Notes: generated by a model not told the origin, from the sequence alone. A stretch of 64,000 nt of DNA from Artemia franciscana (GCF_032884065.1 NC_088867.1:44455453-44519452); one strand, 5' to 3'; shown: positions 35,630 to 47,689, numbered from the stretch's first letter. Numbers and translations: made by a program.

Positions 35630-37760
35630 ACTCTATATGATGATAGTTTGTTTTGATTTAGTTCAGCTTCTGCCAAAATATTCCTTGAAGGCTTCACTGT
35701 AATACCCTTAATTTGTCCAGTAGCAATAGTTGTAGTAGCAGTACTAGCATTAGTAGCTGTATGCACATAACACCTTTTTTTCCAACATCCCCTCAACACA
35801 CAATGAAATTTTTAACTTAACACCATCAACCAGTCTTGAAGCATTGCTGATACACCCTATGTGATCTTAACACCTATGTATCTTGACACCCTATGTGATC
35901 TTAACACCTATGTATCTTGACACCCTATGTGAGCATAATGTGTAATGTGTTTTGATTTGTTTCAATACAGTTACAATATTGCCCAAAACGTTTGCTGTAA
36001 TACTCTTAGATTTAATAGTAGTATTAGTAGCACCAATACTAATACATAGTTGCAACAATAGGAGTAGAGTTGATAGTAGTAGTCTTAGCTCTAGTAGCAG
36101 TAGTAGCAATAATAATAATAGCAGCAGTAGTAGTAGTTCTAGGAGTAGAAGCAGTAGTATTATGATGCAAATACTGTCTTTCGGTTAGTTCAACATCCCC
36201 CACAACAAACATTGTAAGTTTTAATTTCACATACGAAACTGTTCCTTAGGTATTGCTGATATGCCCTTTTGACAACCTGCAGATGGATGAAAGGTTTTCA
36301 TCCATACAACAGAAATTTTCAAAAATATTCTCTGAAAATTGGCTTAGTTGTAATAGTAGTCACAGCAGTAGTGTAACTACTCAACTTAATACAATTAGCT
36401 GTTGCTATGATATTGTTTATTTGCTCTTTTTTAACCTGTATAGCCATACACTTTTTGAATTTTTTTTTCTTAATGCCTTTAACCTTACAAGTAGTTGTGA
36501 TAGTCCACTATTGGAGCAATAGTAACAGTAATAGTACAACCAGTAAATATTGCAGTAGCAGTAGTATTAGCAGTAGTGTGTACATATTGCCTAATGGTCA
36601 ATTGATCATCCCCTTTAAGTATTGTCTGAGAGTTCCAACTTAATACATAAACTAATTTTTAAGATGCAATATTTTGAAAATCTAAATGCATACAGTCTCT
36701 TTTGTTAGTTCAAATTTGCCATCAATATTCTCTCAAATTTTACCTTCATAGACTTAGCCTTAATAGCACTATTATCACAGTAGTTTTGCTGATAGTAAAA
36801 GCACTTACAGTGTTAGTATTGTATTAGCAGTAGCAGTATTATTAGCAGTATTAGTATGTGCATATTGCTTTTTGGTCAGTTGAACATTTCTTTCATGATG
36901 CCCCAGAAATTTTACCCTGACATGTTTAGCTGTTCCAAAAATATTGTTGATGTGTGCTTTTGACACCCTTTTCACCTTCAAGATTCTAAAATTTACAGAT
37001 TGTTGCAACTGAAGAAGTAGTTGGAGTAGTTTAGTAGCAGAAGTAGCATAAGGAAAAGTAGCAGTGGTATTAGTGTTAGTAATGACAAGCATCTATTACA
37101 TTTTTGTCAATTGATCTTCCCCTTTAAGTACTCTCCAAAAAATTCAACTTAATATCCAAGTCAATTCTTGAGATATGCCCTATTGACAATCTATATGCAC
37201 ATAGTGTGTTTTGATTTAGTTCAAATTCCCCTTCAATATTCTGTCAAATTTTCACCTTCATATGCGTAGCCTTAACTGTACTAGTATCATAGTAGTAGCA
37301 ATAGTATAGCAGTAATAGTGTATAATTCTTAATAGTAACAGTATTAATAACAGTGGTAACAGTTACATTTTGCCTTCTGTTCAACTGAGCTTCCCACTCA
37401 TGATGCCCCTCAAGTTTCATTGGGCTATGATACGTCATTCCAAAAATATTACTTATACACCCATATCAGCAACTTGTCTACACATAGTATGTTTTGATTT
37501 AGTTCAAGTTTTCCCTCAGATATAGTTTTCAATATCCTCAGCCTTAGTAGAACTCACTAAGGAAGTACTAGTTTTAATGATGGTAGTGGTAGCAGTAATA
37601 GTGCTTCTGGTAGCAGTATAAGCAGCAGTAGTTGTTGTAGTAGTAGAAAGCAAATATTGCCTTTTCAATCAATTGATCATCTCCCTTATTATTTCCTGAA
37701 AATTCTAAATTAATATACTAAGTCAATATTGACAAAGACCACAATGCCTTTCCATCACAA
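35630..37760. repeat. Degenerate array of ~280-bp units with TAG/CAG trinucleotide clusters
   Basis: Units start with GTTTTGATTTAGTTCAA-like text (35650, 35948, 36700, 37205, 37490) and contain long stretches of TAGTAG/CAGTAG (for example 36080-36160, 36510-36570, 37265-37345). Serine- or threonine-rich frames over them are artefacts. A perfect 34-bp tandem repeat (ACACCCTATGTGATCTTAAC...) lies at 35852-35933, 2.4 copies. Confidence 0.7.
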
Positions 37761-37828
37761 ACATCAAAAACAAGAAGAACAATAGGGAATTCTTTTTGTA
37801 AGAGAGTGGAAATCTAATTTAAATGAAT

Positions 37829-37860
37829 ATTTTGGCCCTATGTCCAAGGGCCATCCTCAG
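37829..37860 (-). ncRNA. Degenerate hammerhead-like core (tentative)
   Basis: The minus strand reads CTGAGGA, then TGGCCCT, TTGGACAT-type loop, AGGGCCA, then AAAATATT. The layout is that of a hammerhead ribozyme: CUGAUGA, stem II, GAAA. Stem II is perfect, but both core boxes are mutated (CTGAGGA; CAAAA). Similar 'CTGATGATGGCCC...GGGCCGAAA' text is typical of Penelope-like retroelements, which carry hammerheads. No Penelope reverse transcriptase is seen nearby. Confidence 0.3.
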
Positions 37861-37981
37861 AAAAACATAACTATATAGAAGAAGAAAAACTTACAACAAC
37901 ATATGACCAATAGGACTAAAATGAATGTTTTTTAAAACAGTTCAAGCAATCTTACTTCAGCAAAGTTCAACCAGGACTAAT

Positions 37982-38286
37982 AAAGTGAGATGAAACAAGG
38001 CAATTCATTGAAATGAAAGAAGAATAATTAAAAACATTTTTTAGTACTAATCTTGCTGTTTTGACAGCTGACCTCAAAGGTCTATTTGTGAATGGTTCTG
38101 TGTTAATATCTACTAGTTTTTTAATATTTTGTAAGATTGTTTTTAATTGAATTTGTGTATAGAGCATTTAGTGAAAATTCACTAAATGAATTTGAGGTCA
38201 GCTGCCAAAAAAGCAAGATTGGCACTAAAAACATGTTTTAATTATTCTTCTTTCATTTCAACAAATTACCTTGTTTCATCTCATAT
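37982..38286. repeat. Inverted repeat, ~97-bp arms
   Basis: Left arm 37982-38080 (GAGATGAAACAAGGCAATTC ... TTTGACAGCTGACCTCAAA) pairs with 38191-38286 with few mismatches. The spacer is about 110 bp. Confidence 0.75.
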
Positions 38287-38299
38287 CTTCAACTATTTT

Positions 38300-39700
38300 G
38301 CTTGTTTCTTTTTTGGCTTAAAGCAATAATGCTACTTTCCAAAAATGATGGAAAGATTAATGGAAACAAATTTCATTGATCAATAGATTTATTGATTCAA
38401 CTACTTTATGACATTGTTTAAAAGCTGTATTTTCTGTCCCTAAATAAAGAATAAAAAAGAATTTATGACAATTATTTCACATACAAATTTCTTTATAAGC
38501 AGACTACATTTTACTTCACTGATGAGTTCTGAGGTCCTTTGCTTATCTCCCTAACCAAAATTAAAACATAAAATAAATCAATGTTGACCAGAATTGTTAA
38601 TTTTTCAGTTCTGAATTTCTGCAGCTCTACCTGATGTTTAAATGGTAATAGAATCCTAGTTTTAATGCTATTTTTAGCCAGACATAATTATATTTTGTAA
38701 CATAGACATATATGCTGCCTAATATTGAATGCAGGCAGCTATTGACAGAGATGGTGCAGCAAGCTATAGAGCATAGTTTGGGATATGCCAGACAAACTAA
38801 GTCACTGTCATCATCAACTGGTGTCTCAAGAATATATCAATATCACTAGCAAGTGTGATTTAAGTTAGGTAATTTTAAATAAAATTTATTTTGAAATAAA
38901 ACAATCATTAGTGTTAATTCTGAATGTTTAAATCTGTTGGGGAAAACTGCTTCTTAATACATATTTGATAATTAACTGACTTTTGAGGTTGAGGCCAGAG
39001 GCCTTGACTGAGTCCATTGATTTTTGAATTGAAAAGGGAATAGTTGTGGGAAAAGTCAAGTCATGGCCAATTATAGAAAAAGCCAAGACAGATTGTCCAA
39101 TTAAATGGGCATCAAGATTCAACTGAAAAAAACCAGTTTTCATTTGAAACATGTAATGAAAAATACTTAAGCATCACAATATTCTTTAGTTTACCTGGCA
39201 TAATTTCAAATTTGTACTGGTGTAAAAATGAAAATTAAAAGGAAAGTATAATGTAGCTTTTGATTTCTGGGTATTGAAGTATTTCTACTTATTTCTTTTC
39301 CATTCTAGGGAGATAACAAAGAATAATGTTGACTCTAAACTGGAAGATACTGTACAGTTTATTTTCATCACTGCAATAATTTTTTCTGTCACTTGCTATG
39401 CTAACCAGAATCTCCAAAGCAAAACAACCCTAAACAATATGCTCTGTAAGTTTTTGTATATAAACATGGTTCAATGATATGTAAGAAGAAATAGAACTTC
39501 ATGTGAACCAAAGTACTAGGGTTCCTTAGCCAGGGAAAAAACACTATCCAGAACCTTGTTTGTTTTTAAAACCATGGTAAAGTGAAATAATAAACTTAAA
39601 AGTTTTGATAATACCATTGGTGTGCAAGTAGATAAGGGCCCAATTAAAATTATTCTGAAGATTTTGGCCAATTTTGTGAATGGATCAATCAAATAGCATG
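38300..39700. other. Intron 1 sequence, no feature
   Basis: AT-rich with only short frames; none has splice sites plus a recognisable product. Confidence 0.45.
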
Positions 39701-39707
39701 TTACTTT

Positions 39708-40283
39708 AGAATCCATAAATAGGTAAATTTATAGAAAACCATATAACTGGTTTTTGTATAAAGTGAATATACCACTTGATGCCTTTTTTTATGCTCTTTA
39801 TGAATATAATAATTGTCTCTACTGCAAATTCTGATTTAAGCACTTTTTTAGCTTTTAAAAATGACATATTTTCAAAAAATTATGACAGTTCATATAAATG
39901 ACTTACCAATAAAGTAAACATACTGCTTGGTGTCTTTTTTCAGGTTCTCTACAAATAAAATAATTGCTTATACCACAAATTCAAATTCAAGCACTTTTTA
40001 AGCTCTTAAAAATGACAAATTTTCAATTAAAGTACAAGTTATTGATTACTCCATCAAAATAATACTATGTTTTCTCCATGCTGTTTTTGAAAAAAATAAT
40101 ACTATATTTTCTCAGTGCTAAAATTATTTATAATAAGTTAAGTTAAAAAGTGCTTAAATCTGAACTTATGGTAGAATCAATTATTATATTCATAAAGAGC
40201 ATAAAAAAGGCATCAATTCATGTATTCACTTTATATGAAAGCCAGTTATATGATTTGCTATAAATTTACCCATAAATATAGCC
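39708..40283. repeat. Foldback/MITE-like element, ~140-bp inverted arms
   Basis: 39708-39848 (TAAATTTATAGAAAACCATA ... GATTTAAGCACTTTTT) is repeated inverted at 40147-40283. A diverged direct copy of the left arm lies between them at 39895-40015. It sits about 260 bp inside TAF1B intron 1. No transposase. Confidence 0.7.
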
Positions 40284-40538
40284 TACATGTGAGTATGAAA
40301 TTTAAGTGATATAATAGCAAAACCTGTTAGTAAAAATAAAGGTGATTTTAATAGGCCTATTAGGTTGGGGTACCTTGATTTTTACTGTAGGCCTAGCCTA
40401 GTACAGAAGTGGGAAATTGAAATGAAAGAAGAATGGATGAATCAAATTAACAGAATGTCCATAATAAATCTTGTTATTTCTTTAAAGGGGGGGGGGTTTA
40501 ACGCGTAATAATAACAATAGCAGGCCAAATCATATTAC

Positions 40539-40625
40539 ACAGCTATATTCTGCTCCGCAAAATTCACAACAGACAGTGTATCCAATAGGAATAACGTCTT
40601 CACCACAAAGATTACAAACTGGCAT
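40539..40625 (-). CDS. TAF1B: TAF1B exon 1: start codon and zinc ribbon
   Basis: ATG at 40625 with A at -3 (CAACCATGC). The 29 codons read MPVCNLCGEDVIPIGYTV followed by CCEFCGAEYSC. Cys4/Cys7 and Cys20/Cys23 form a CxxC...CxxC zinc ribbon at the extreme N-terminus, as in TAF1B/Rrn7 and TFIIB. The exon ends in phase 0 before GTAATA (donor at 40538). It was too short and too isolated to appear as a long open frame and was found by requiring a phase-0 donor to match exon 2. A 5' UTR exon upstream cannot be excluded. Confidence 0.75.
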
Positions 40626-40784
40626 GGTTGATTTGCTTTAGCGTGGTTCAAATTTAAAGTTCTTGCTGCTGGTTCGAGTATCTAATATTTAGGCAACGGT
40701 TTCAAAATACGTGGCCGAAAAGGCAACTGGTTGCAAAAGTCTTCATTCATATTGGAAATTTTAATGATTTCTTGCTGTCTGATT

Positions 40785-42540
40785 GAAAAAGTAGTGACTC
40801 AGATGAATTTTACTTACAGATACAAGATCAAATAGACAGGTTCTAACCTGACATACGATATCCTTATTAGGAGAATTTAATCTGCATGTCCGTAGAAATG
40901 AGTATAGATGGTATCACAGACTAAATAAATTTGGTGTAAGAAAAGAAAAATCGATGGTTACGGAATGCTGCAATTACGTAGGTTTAACAAGCCAGTTATA
41001 ATCAACGCAGTGTTTGATAAAAAAAAAATGGCCTAAAATTCAACATGGTATCCAGATGCTAGTAAGACAGCAAGGCTTATTGAGTGCGTTATTGTAAATC
41101 GAAGACTGGCAGAATCGAAATAAAAAGACTTTGGTATACAGGAGTGCTGTCAATGTTTTTAAAGTAAATAACATTCTCAAGTAGTGTCTAAGTTAATTCA
41201 AAGTTGAAGGTTATGAAGGGCCTACCTTTCAAGGAACTATGACGATGGTAGACTCCAGGATGAGAATCTGAGAGAAAATTTCTAGGATTAGTTGAACACT
41301 AAACTGGATAGTCTAAAATTAGAAAATGTAGAAGAAGGACGGTGTGATTTTAGGAAAATAGTTTGTAAAGTTGCTAATGATATCTTAGGGAAGAAATTTA
41401 GAACTACGTCTACTTGCTAGTGAAAATTATTTATGTATAATAGAGAGGAGGGGCTTGTACAAGAATCATTTCAGAGATAGATGATATTTAAAGCAAGAGG
41501 AATGTAAAGGAAGTGAAAAAAAAATGACAATATTGGTTTTTATAGCATTGCCACTTTATAGCTTGTGTTTCTAGAATATGCCTACATGAGTATATAAGTT
41601 TTGATTGTTTTCAATCCCACTTTTTTCTTTAATATACTCCTAAACCAAGATTTTTACAAGTTTTCATATGTTTTGGGAAATAAACTTTTAAACGCGCAAA
41701 TTTTGTTTAGCAGAATAATCAACCAGGATAAGACCTTTAACAGGATTTTTAAATAGACAAAATAAGTTTAGCAGAATTTTCAAGCAGGATAAAACCTTTG
41801 GCAGTATTTTAAAATAAGCAAAATTCGTTTAGCAGAATTTCCAAACAAAAAAGAACTCTTAGCCAAATTTTTGAATGAAGAAAATTCCTTTGTGAAAAAA
41901 CTTTTAAAGCACCAGAATTTCCAAAAAGTCAAAACACGCGAAGAATAATCTGAAAGACAGGGAATTTTCGAAGAGATTTTTCAAAGGGGCTTGAAATTAT
42001 GCAAGAAATGGTGAAAAATATCCATATCGCCACGGTCAGTAGCGTGATGTAAAGGCAGTGACAGGGATCCCCAGAACATTATGCAGCGGCAGGGGGACTA
42101 CTACAACGTCATGTAGTGGCAAGGAACCACCACAACGTCATCTGCTTTGCAGACTACTCCCCTCCCCTCTCCAAATAGGTCTATGGAGGCAATAGATAAA
42201 ATTGCTGAAGATGTAGTCTAACAGCATATTAATAGTCAATCTAGACTTTTCCTATCTAAAAGCAGGAACTGGGCCAGAATCAGGAAAGTGTTAATGACAG
42301 ATAGGCAGAACAATTTTGGAATGTTCTAAGCCTTGATGTGCCTACATGGAAAGATGTAAAAAGAATAAAAAAGTATCAGACACTTTTGATGAAGGAAGAT
42401 TTATTTTTTGAGGAAGAACTAGTGAAATTATTCTAAGGCCCAAGGAGCTGATGGCGTGGTAAATGGGTTTTCATATAAGATGGTTATAAAATGGCGATGA
42501 ATTAATGAAGATTATGAATACGATCAAACAGTTCGTGATA
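40785..42540 (+). pseudogene. LINE (family A), endonuclease and linker, with internal insertion
   Basis: Nucleotide text parallels 15040-16220: CAAATAGACAGG, GGAATGCTGCAATT, GAGAGGAGGGGCTTGTACAAG and later AAAATTGCTGAAGATG and GGAGCTGATGGCGTGGTAAA. The two homologous parts are separated by about 600 bp (41565-42170) containing a minisatellite and other sequence. Many stops. Only the endonuclease end and pre-RT linker remain. It begins about 160 bp upstream of the TAF1B start codon, oppositely oriented. Confidence 0.7.
41697..41890. repeat. ~61-bp minisatellite, 3-4 copies
   Basis: The unit AAAATTCGTTTAGCAGAATT... recurs at 41697, 41760 and 41821, with a decayed fourth copy. It lies within the insertion in the LINE copy. 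Confidence 0.65.
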
Positions 42541-42559
42541 ACGGACTGTAAGTAATGAG

Positions 42560-43530
42560 TGATTCGGCTAAATTTTTGTACTGATTCGAAATATGTAAAA
42601 TTCATCAAGTTTAGTTTTAACCAGCAAAAGTTACGACTGAAAAAATTAGTCTGAAATGGGGGAGAACTATCCCTTAAAATTCAACGAATCTTAATGAAAC
42701 TCACACCATCAGATTCAGCTTATGAGAGAATGCTACTGTAGAGGTTTCAAGCTCCTATTTGTAAAAATACGAAAGTTTTTATTTTTTGCCAGGAGAAAGA
42801 TGCGTGTTTTTCTTCTTTGTTTTCTCCCCAGGGGTAATCGTGTCGACCCAGTGATCCTAGAACATAAGGAAATGGCTTATTTGGAATGAAACCAGTTCTA
42901 GTGCTATTTTTAAGTGGCCAAACTAATGAAGGCTTAGTTTTTCTCCCACGCCCCTTTTTTGCCAAAATCATCCGATCAAAATTTTAAGATAGTTATTTTG
43001 TTCAGGATAGTTGAAAGGTCCGATAAATATGCCTTTGAATGCAACATGAACCCCCCCCCCTCCATAGCCCCTGGGGAAATATCTTTAAATTACAAATTTT
43101 ACCCATTGTTTACGTATAGTATTTGTTATTGAGAAGCATGCATACAATTTCAGGTGGGGAGGGGAGGGCAAGTATTCTTACGAAGGGATTTTGCACGGGG
43201 AGAATTTTTCATGGGGAAATTTTACACTGAGGGAATTTTGCTGAACTCCTAAACGATTTTTGTATATGTCTTGCTTTGTCTTTATCGACTCAATTTCATG
43301 ATTGGAGATGCTAAGGGTAATTGTCCGGGGTAAATTTTCACCGGGGTTTAATTGAACAAAATATTTCCATGGGAAGGGGGATTTTTTCATGGAGATGGAG
43401 CCAGATTTCCTGCTTTTATTTAAAAAACAATCAAATGTTAAATAAAAAAAGTCATTTCGTCAAATCGAAGTAAAGAGCAATATTAAAATTTAAACGGACA
43501 CAAACTATTACGTATTAAAAGGGGAGGCTG
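42560..43530 (+). repeat. R1 repeat, truncated copy
   Basis: Contains ACCATCAGATTCAGC, GGTTTCAAGCTCCTAT, CCCAGGGGTAATCGTGTCGA, a C-run and GGAGCCAGATTTCCTG in the same order as 62640-63490. The hairpin end is missing. Confidence 0.7.
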
Positions 43531-43899
43531 CCCCCTCCAGGGGCGTCACTAGTCTTTCCCCTTGGGGGGGGGGGAGTCAGAGATGTGCCGACGAATCTTA
43601 GGAAAATGCCGACAAAAAAAAATCTCCAGATGTCGGTACCCTTTGTTGAAATTTAAATTCCAAAAAAAATATGTCATAAATTATATTATAAAACAGTTAA
43701 AAAAAGATGAGACACACGATCAAACCCGTTCGAATGAATCAGCTAAACTTTAAGCCGGCGCTGCTTTACAACTTTCCACTTGTCTACAAGAGTATTATAG
43801 ACAATACTAGACAATACTTGTCTACTGAATATTCGCTCACCTTTGGTAGATGTTACTGGAATTGTTTTAACAAATATGAATATTCTGTAAACTAAAGGC

Positions 43900-46385
43900 A
43901 ATCCTCTTCTATTCTTTTTCGCTAGAAAGAACAGCTGGGCAAACTCAACTACGCCTCCAGAACTTTGTCGTTTTCACGCTTGCAAACTTCTGCAAAAATT
44001 TTCATTTGGTGCTGGAACGCTTTGCATATCTGCTATTGGGAATGCGGCACTGAAAGATTGATACTACGAAGGTTGAAGGTTCACGAGGCAATCAAAGACA
44101 GGAAGTACCAGCTCCTTTGTTTCTTCGAATGCTAGGGACAACTCTCCACCTAAGACTGTTAAACTTTCCTTAAACTCAGTAGCATAAAATTTGCCAAGCG
44201 ACATCTGCAACACTTCACTTCTTCTGTCACCATCGGCAAATATTCGAGGAAGCCGCCACTGACGATGGTATCGTATATGCTCCCCCTCCAGCCAAGAGTA
44301 GAATTCTTCGTCAGTCATGGGACAATCATCGTCCTCTTCTCTGTAAATTAATTGCTAGGCCATACTGACAGATTCTGTTACTTGACCAGCGAGTTCGCTC
44401 TCATTGCTCATGGATTGTTTGATGACAGTCCCCATGGCTTTCATCAAGTTGCATGCACTGACGATATCCAGCTCTACTGCTTGAAGTTCACGAACCAGGA
44501 CATTTGTTCAAGAAAGTAATGCCCTTATGAACATCGGCTGTGCAATGAATTTGAATCTAATAATGGCACTAAGAAGCCCGTCGGACTTCGACTTGGTGTC
44601 TGTATCAATGGTGTCTGAATTTGCCATTTCTCTCAGTAGTCCAACAACTTCTTGAAGAACACTCCGATGCACTTCAAGTGACTCCGATCTTGCAGACCAC
44701 CTTGTTTCTGACATTCCCTTTTGATAAAGCTTACCTTCAACTTCTTCTGCAGCCTTACAGTACAGATTGAAGCGCTTGGATCCCCCGGTGTAAAAATTAT
44801 AGGTTTGCTGTAAGACACCAAACATGTTGCGGGTCAAGGAGCTTGATTCATAGCGCTCCACTATAATGTTCCTTCTGTGGGTGAGGCACTCTTCCGTAGC
44901 GCACATATCATTTGTAAGGTTCGGAACATTTTTTCCGAGCTTCTTCGAAGTTTAAGCCTGTGCTCCCTCAGAAAGGCCACTCTTGTTGTTTGCAAAATTG
45001 TAGCACTGAAATGCCAGTTTGCCTTCACTGATACCAAGCATAACTTGCAGAATTTCTTCGGAAAGATCGAATCCTCTCTTCGACTCAGAATCAGCCACGG
45101 TGAGTATGCGGTCTTTAGTGGCTCCTTCGACACCAACGTATTGAATAAACAGCTAAATGTTCTTCGTGACTGAAAGCCGGTGTTCCTTCTGCAAACACTC
45201 CAAAGAAGTGAGCTTCATTAACTTTCGCTACTATTCTCTGAACCAGCTCTGTTCCAACAACGGCAATCAATTCGTTTTGACTACATCGCGACAGATAGCT
45301 GGTGAAATGTGGCTTGCAATGCTTACTCATCCATGGATTCATTTCAGTGTAATGCCCCGAAAGCAGACTGGCTAGCTCAACTTAGTTGACCCCTTCATGA
45401 TGTTTGCCGCGAAATGCAAGACCTTGTTTACCTAGCGTGGTGGTGATGTTGAGCAGCATGCGTGTGATGCGATGTCCTCTCTCCTTTTCTTTTTATGACT
45501 CTATATCCTTTATTAGTTTCTCTTTGTCAACTAAGTAGGGCAGTGACTTGTATCTCGCTACAAAAGAAACGGGACCACCAACAGAATCTTTATGGCCATT
45601 TGATTGGAAATGAGTGATAGTATTCCAGGCTTGACACCCTTGCTACTCATCTTATGCGAGTTTCTGGCAAAGAAAGCGCCAGAAACTGGCTTTCTAGTTT
45701 TGGCACCGAAAGCCGCATCTTTGTTGCCTTATTTGTGTCCAAGTTCAGTTAGGGACAAGGAACGCGCGAAGCAGTTCGCCGAATCCTTTTCCACACTATA
45801 CTCTAAGTGCGGGTACTCATTATACCAGTTTTTAACGAAGCGCAGTTGGTGTTTGGAACTCTGTGCTTGGATTTCCTCGTTTACTGAGAAGTTGAGCTTT
45901 GGCTAAAAACGCCCTAGCTCACTAACTTTCAGCTTTTCAGAATCGGAAAGTTGTTCTTTCCTCAACCCAGGATCATGCTCAACTCTTACAATTCCAACCC
46001 GATTTGGAGTTTCGGCCTCTGCTTCGACCAATTCACTTCCCTTTCCTTTTCGAGCAATGCATTTTTCAGACTGACTAATAAGTCTATTTCCGTATTCAGT
46101 ATACGGTCGCCCGATTTCTAGTGCCTGTATTGCAGCATCCAACTCGTTGGCAACGGAATCTGATCTAGCTGCAAGTGTCAATTTTTCTGCTGCCTCTGTA
46201 CGTTCAATAATACGAGAAAGAAGAGTGAAGATATTGCCGAGTCATCACAGACAATGAATTTGCTAATCTTTAATTTACAGGAAGTAGATGCTGCTTCACC
46301 TCGCTCAGCATCCATAATTTTTCCAATAGAATTTTCCATGAGGTACGGTTGTGTGTAACGGCTTCTATATGGTACAGCCAATCAC
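43900..46385 (-). pseudogene. hAT-type transposase (TTF zinc finger / DUF4371-like), broken
   Basis: Reading the minus strand from 46381 downward through several frames gives the order found in TTF-type hAT (ZMYM1-like) proteins. EIGRPYTEYGNRLISQSEKC leads in. Then come PKLNFSVNEE..., YPHLEYSVEKDSANCFA and NKDAAFGA (TTF zinc-finger region, 45550-45900), and SRCSQNELIAVVGTELVQRI with VNEAHFFGVFAEGTPAF (DUF4371 start, near 45150-45340). Further on are GLLREMANSD and IIRFKFIAQPMF (44500-44650) and the C-terminal frame 44064-44318. At least five frame changes and internal stops make it inactive. No terminal inverted repeats were found. Formerly moved by cut-and-paste; a host-gene origin is less likely because no introns or conserved frame are seen. 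Confidence 0.7.
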
Positions 46386-46389
46386 TATC

Positions 46390-46850
46390 CAAGAGGCAGC
46401 CAAAGAGGTGGAAGCCTCGAAGTGGCTCTATCTACTGACCACCAATCTTTCTTCTGACCACCAGGCTGACGTTTCAAATTTCCAAGCGTTCTTTGATTTA
46501 ATAGTGGACTTCAAGTTGCATCAATACCTCTTACGGTGTAAACATGCCAGCCACACGAGCCGTCGTCTCCTTACAAAACCTGAGCCTAGGTGCGGTTGTT
46601 TATCTCACGGATCTACTTGTCGGATACTCGTTAATTGTTTTGGGCACGTAGAATACGTCGAAGAAAGTCGTGATCATAGACATTCCGCTTACTAGTATTT
46701 TGAGCTTTGACAGCCTCTGTTTAGCACTCTCTTTAGCTCTTTAGCATATATGAAAGTTCTTTTGACGGTCGCCTGGTAGACCTTGATTTATATAGTGAGG
46801 CTTACCCTTCGACACTTCCACGGTGATTTATTGAGCTACAAAAAGTTGGC
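46390..46850. other. Unassigned between hAT and LINE
   Basis: A 114-codon plus-strand frame (46351-46695) has no recognised domain and may be antisense of transposon sequence. Confidence 0.4.
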
Positions 46851-46855
46851 TGGGC

Positions 46856-47640
46856 CTAAGCGAATATGCCTTTTAGTTTTTTAATCAGATCCCCACCTCT
46901 GAATCCACAAGTGATCCAAGGTAGACAAATTATATTTCTTTCTTCTCGGGTCTGTTTAAATGAGTTGAGGAGAAGAAGGGCAAATAACTTTCCCACAATA
47001 TCAATGAGAGAGATTCCACGGCAGTTATTATATTCTGAGTTGTCACCTTTTTTGAAGTGAGGAAGAAGAACTGAAACTTTCCAGCCTTTGGGAATTTTAT
47101 TTCGATCCAAAATTGGTTAAACAGCGTTTTGAGTTGAATAGTGACAATCTGATCAGCAGCTTTATATAGTTCTGGAGGCAGACCGTCTACACCAGGAGAC
47201 TCGTGGTTCTTCACTGAACGAATAGCTTTATTTATTTCTTTGTTATCGCTGAGTTTGAGAAAAACCTCATGGGGTGCTCAAGTTAGTGAAAATGTTCCTT
47301 CCACCTTGATACTCTCGCAGCATCAAGCCCGTCCTTCAGACGAATGATCTCAGAGACTTTTGATTCCTCTCAATGGTCTGTTTCACCAATTGATACTGCT
47401 TATGGATGTTGGATGCCTCAGAGGTCTGCATTTCCTTCCAGCATTTCTGCCCATCTATTCTGGAATATTCCATAGCTTTTGCTATATGCTTCTTACATTT
47501 TGTTTTAGAGCAAGACATTCAACATTTTTCGGCTAAGCTAATGGTTTTTTGGCTGATCCAACATTCCAAATTTGGCTTGGACGCACCAAGAACTTCTTTT
47601 GCTGACTCCTGCATTACTGAAGCAAGTTACTTTTACTTTC
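46856..47640 (-). pseudogene. LINE (family D), pre-RT linker and RT start
   Basis: The minus-strand frame 47336-47518 has the basic linker (KCKKHIAKAMEYSRIDGQKC, then HKQYQLVKQTI). Then SPGVDGLPPELYKAADQIV precedes the fingers region. The frame 46856-47110 reads PKGWKVSVLLPHFKKGDNSE and NNCRGISLIDIVGKLFALLL, the classic RT domain 1-2 motif (YRGISL) of non-LTR elements. A frameshift separates the two. The palm motifs A-C are missing. Opposite in strand to the RT C-terminus that begins at about 47690. Confidence 0.75.
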
Positions 47641-47689
47641 TCTAGCACTGGTCGCTGAATCCAAATCTCAGCTATTCTTGGCACTGAAC

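Noticed and set aside
35891..36230. Ser-, Thr- and Leu-rich frames on both strands
   Set aside because: TAG/CAG trinucleotide repeats read in different frames.
44877..45375. Plus-strand frames of 72-98 codons
   Set aside because: Antisense shadows of the minus-strand hAT transposase remnant.
46866..47645. Plus-strand frames over the LINE D region
   Set aside because: Antisense to the recognisable RGISL-type RT text.
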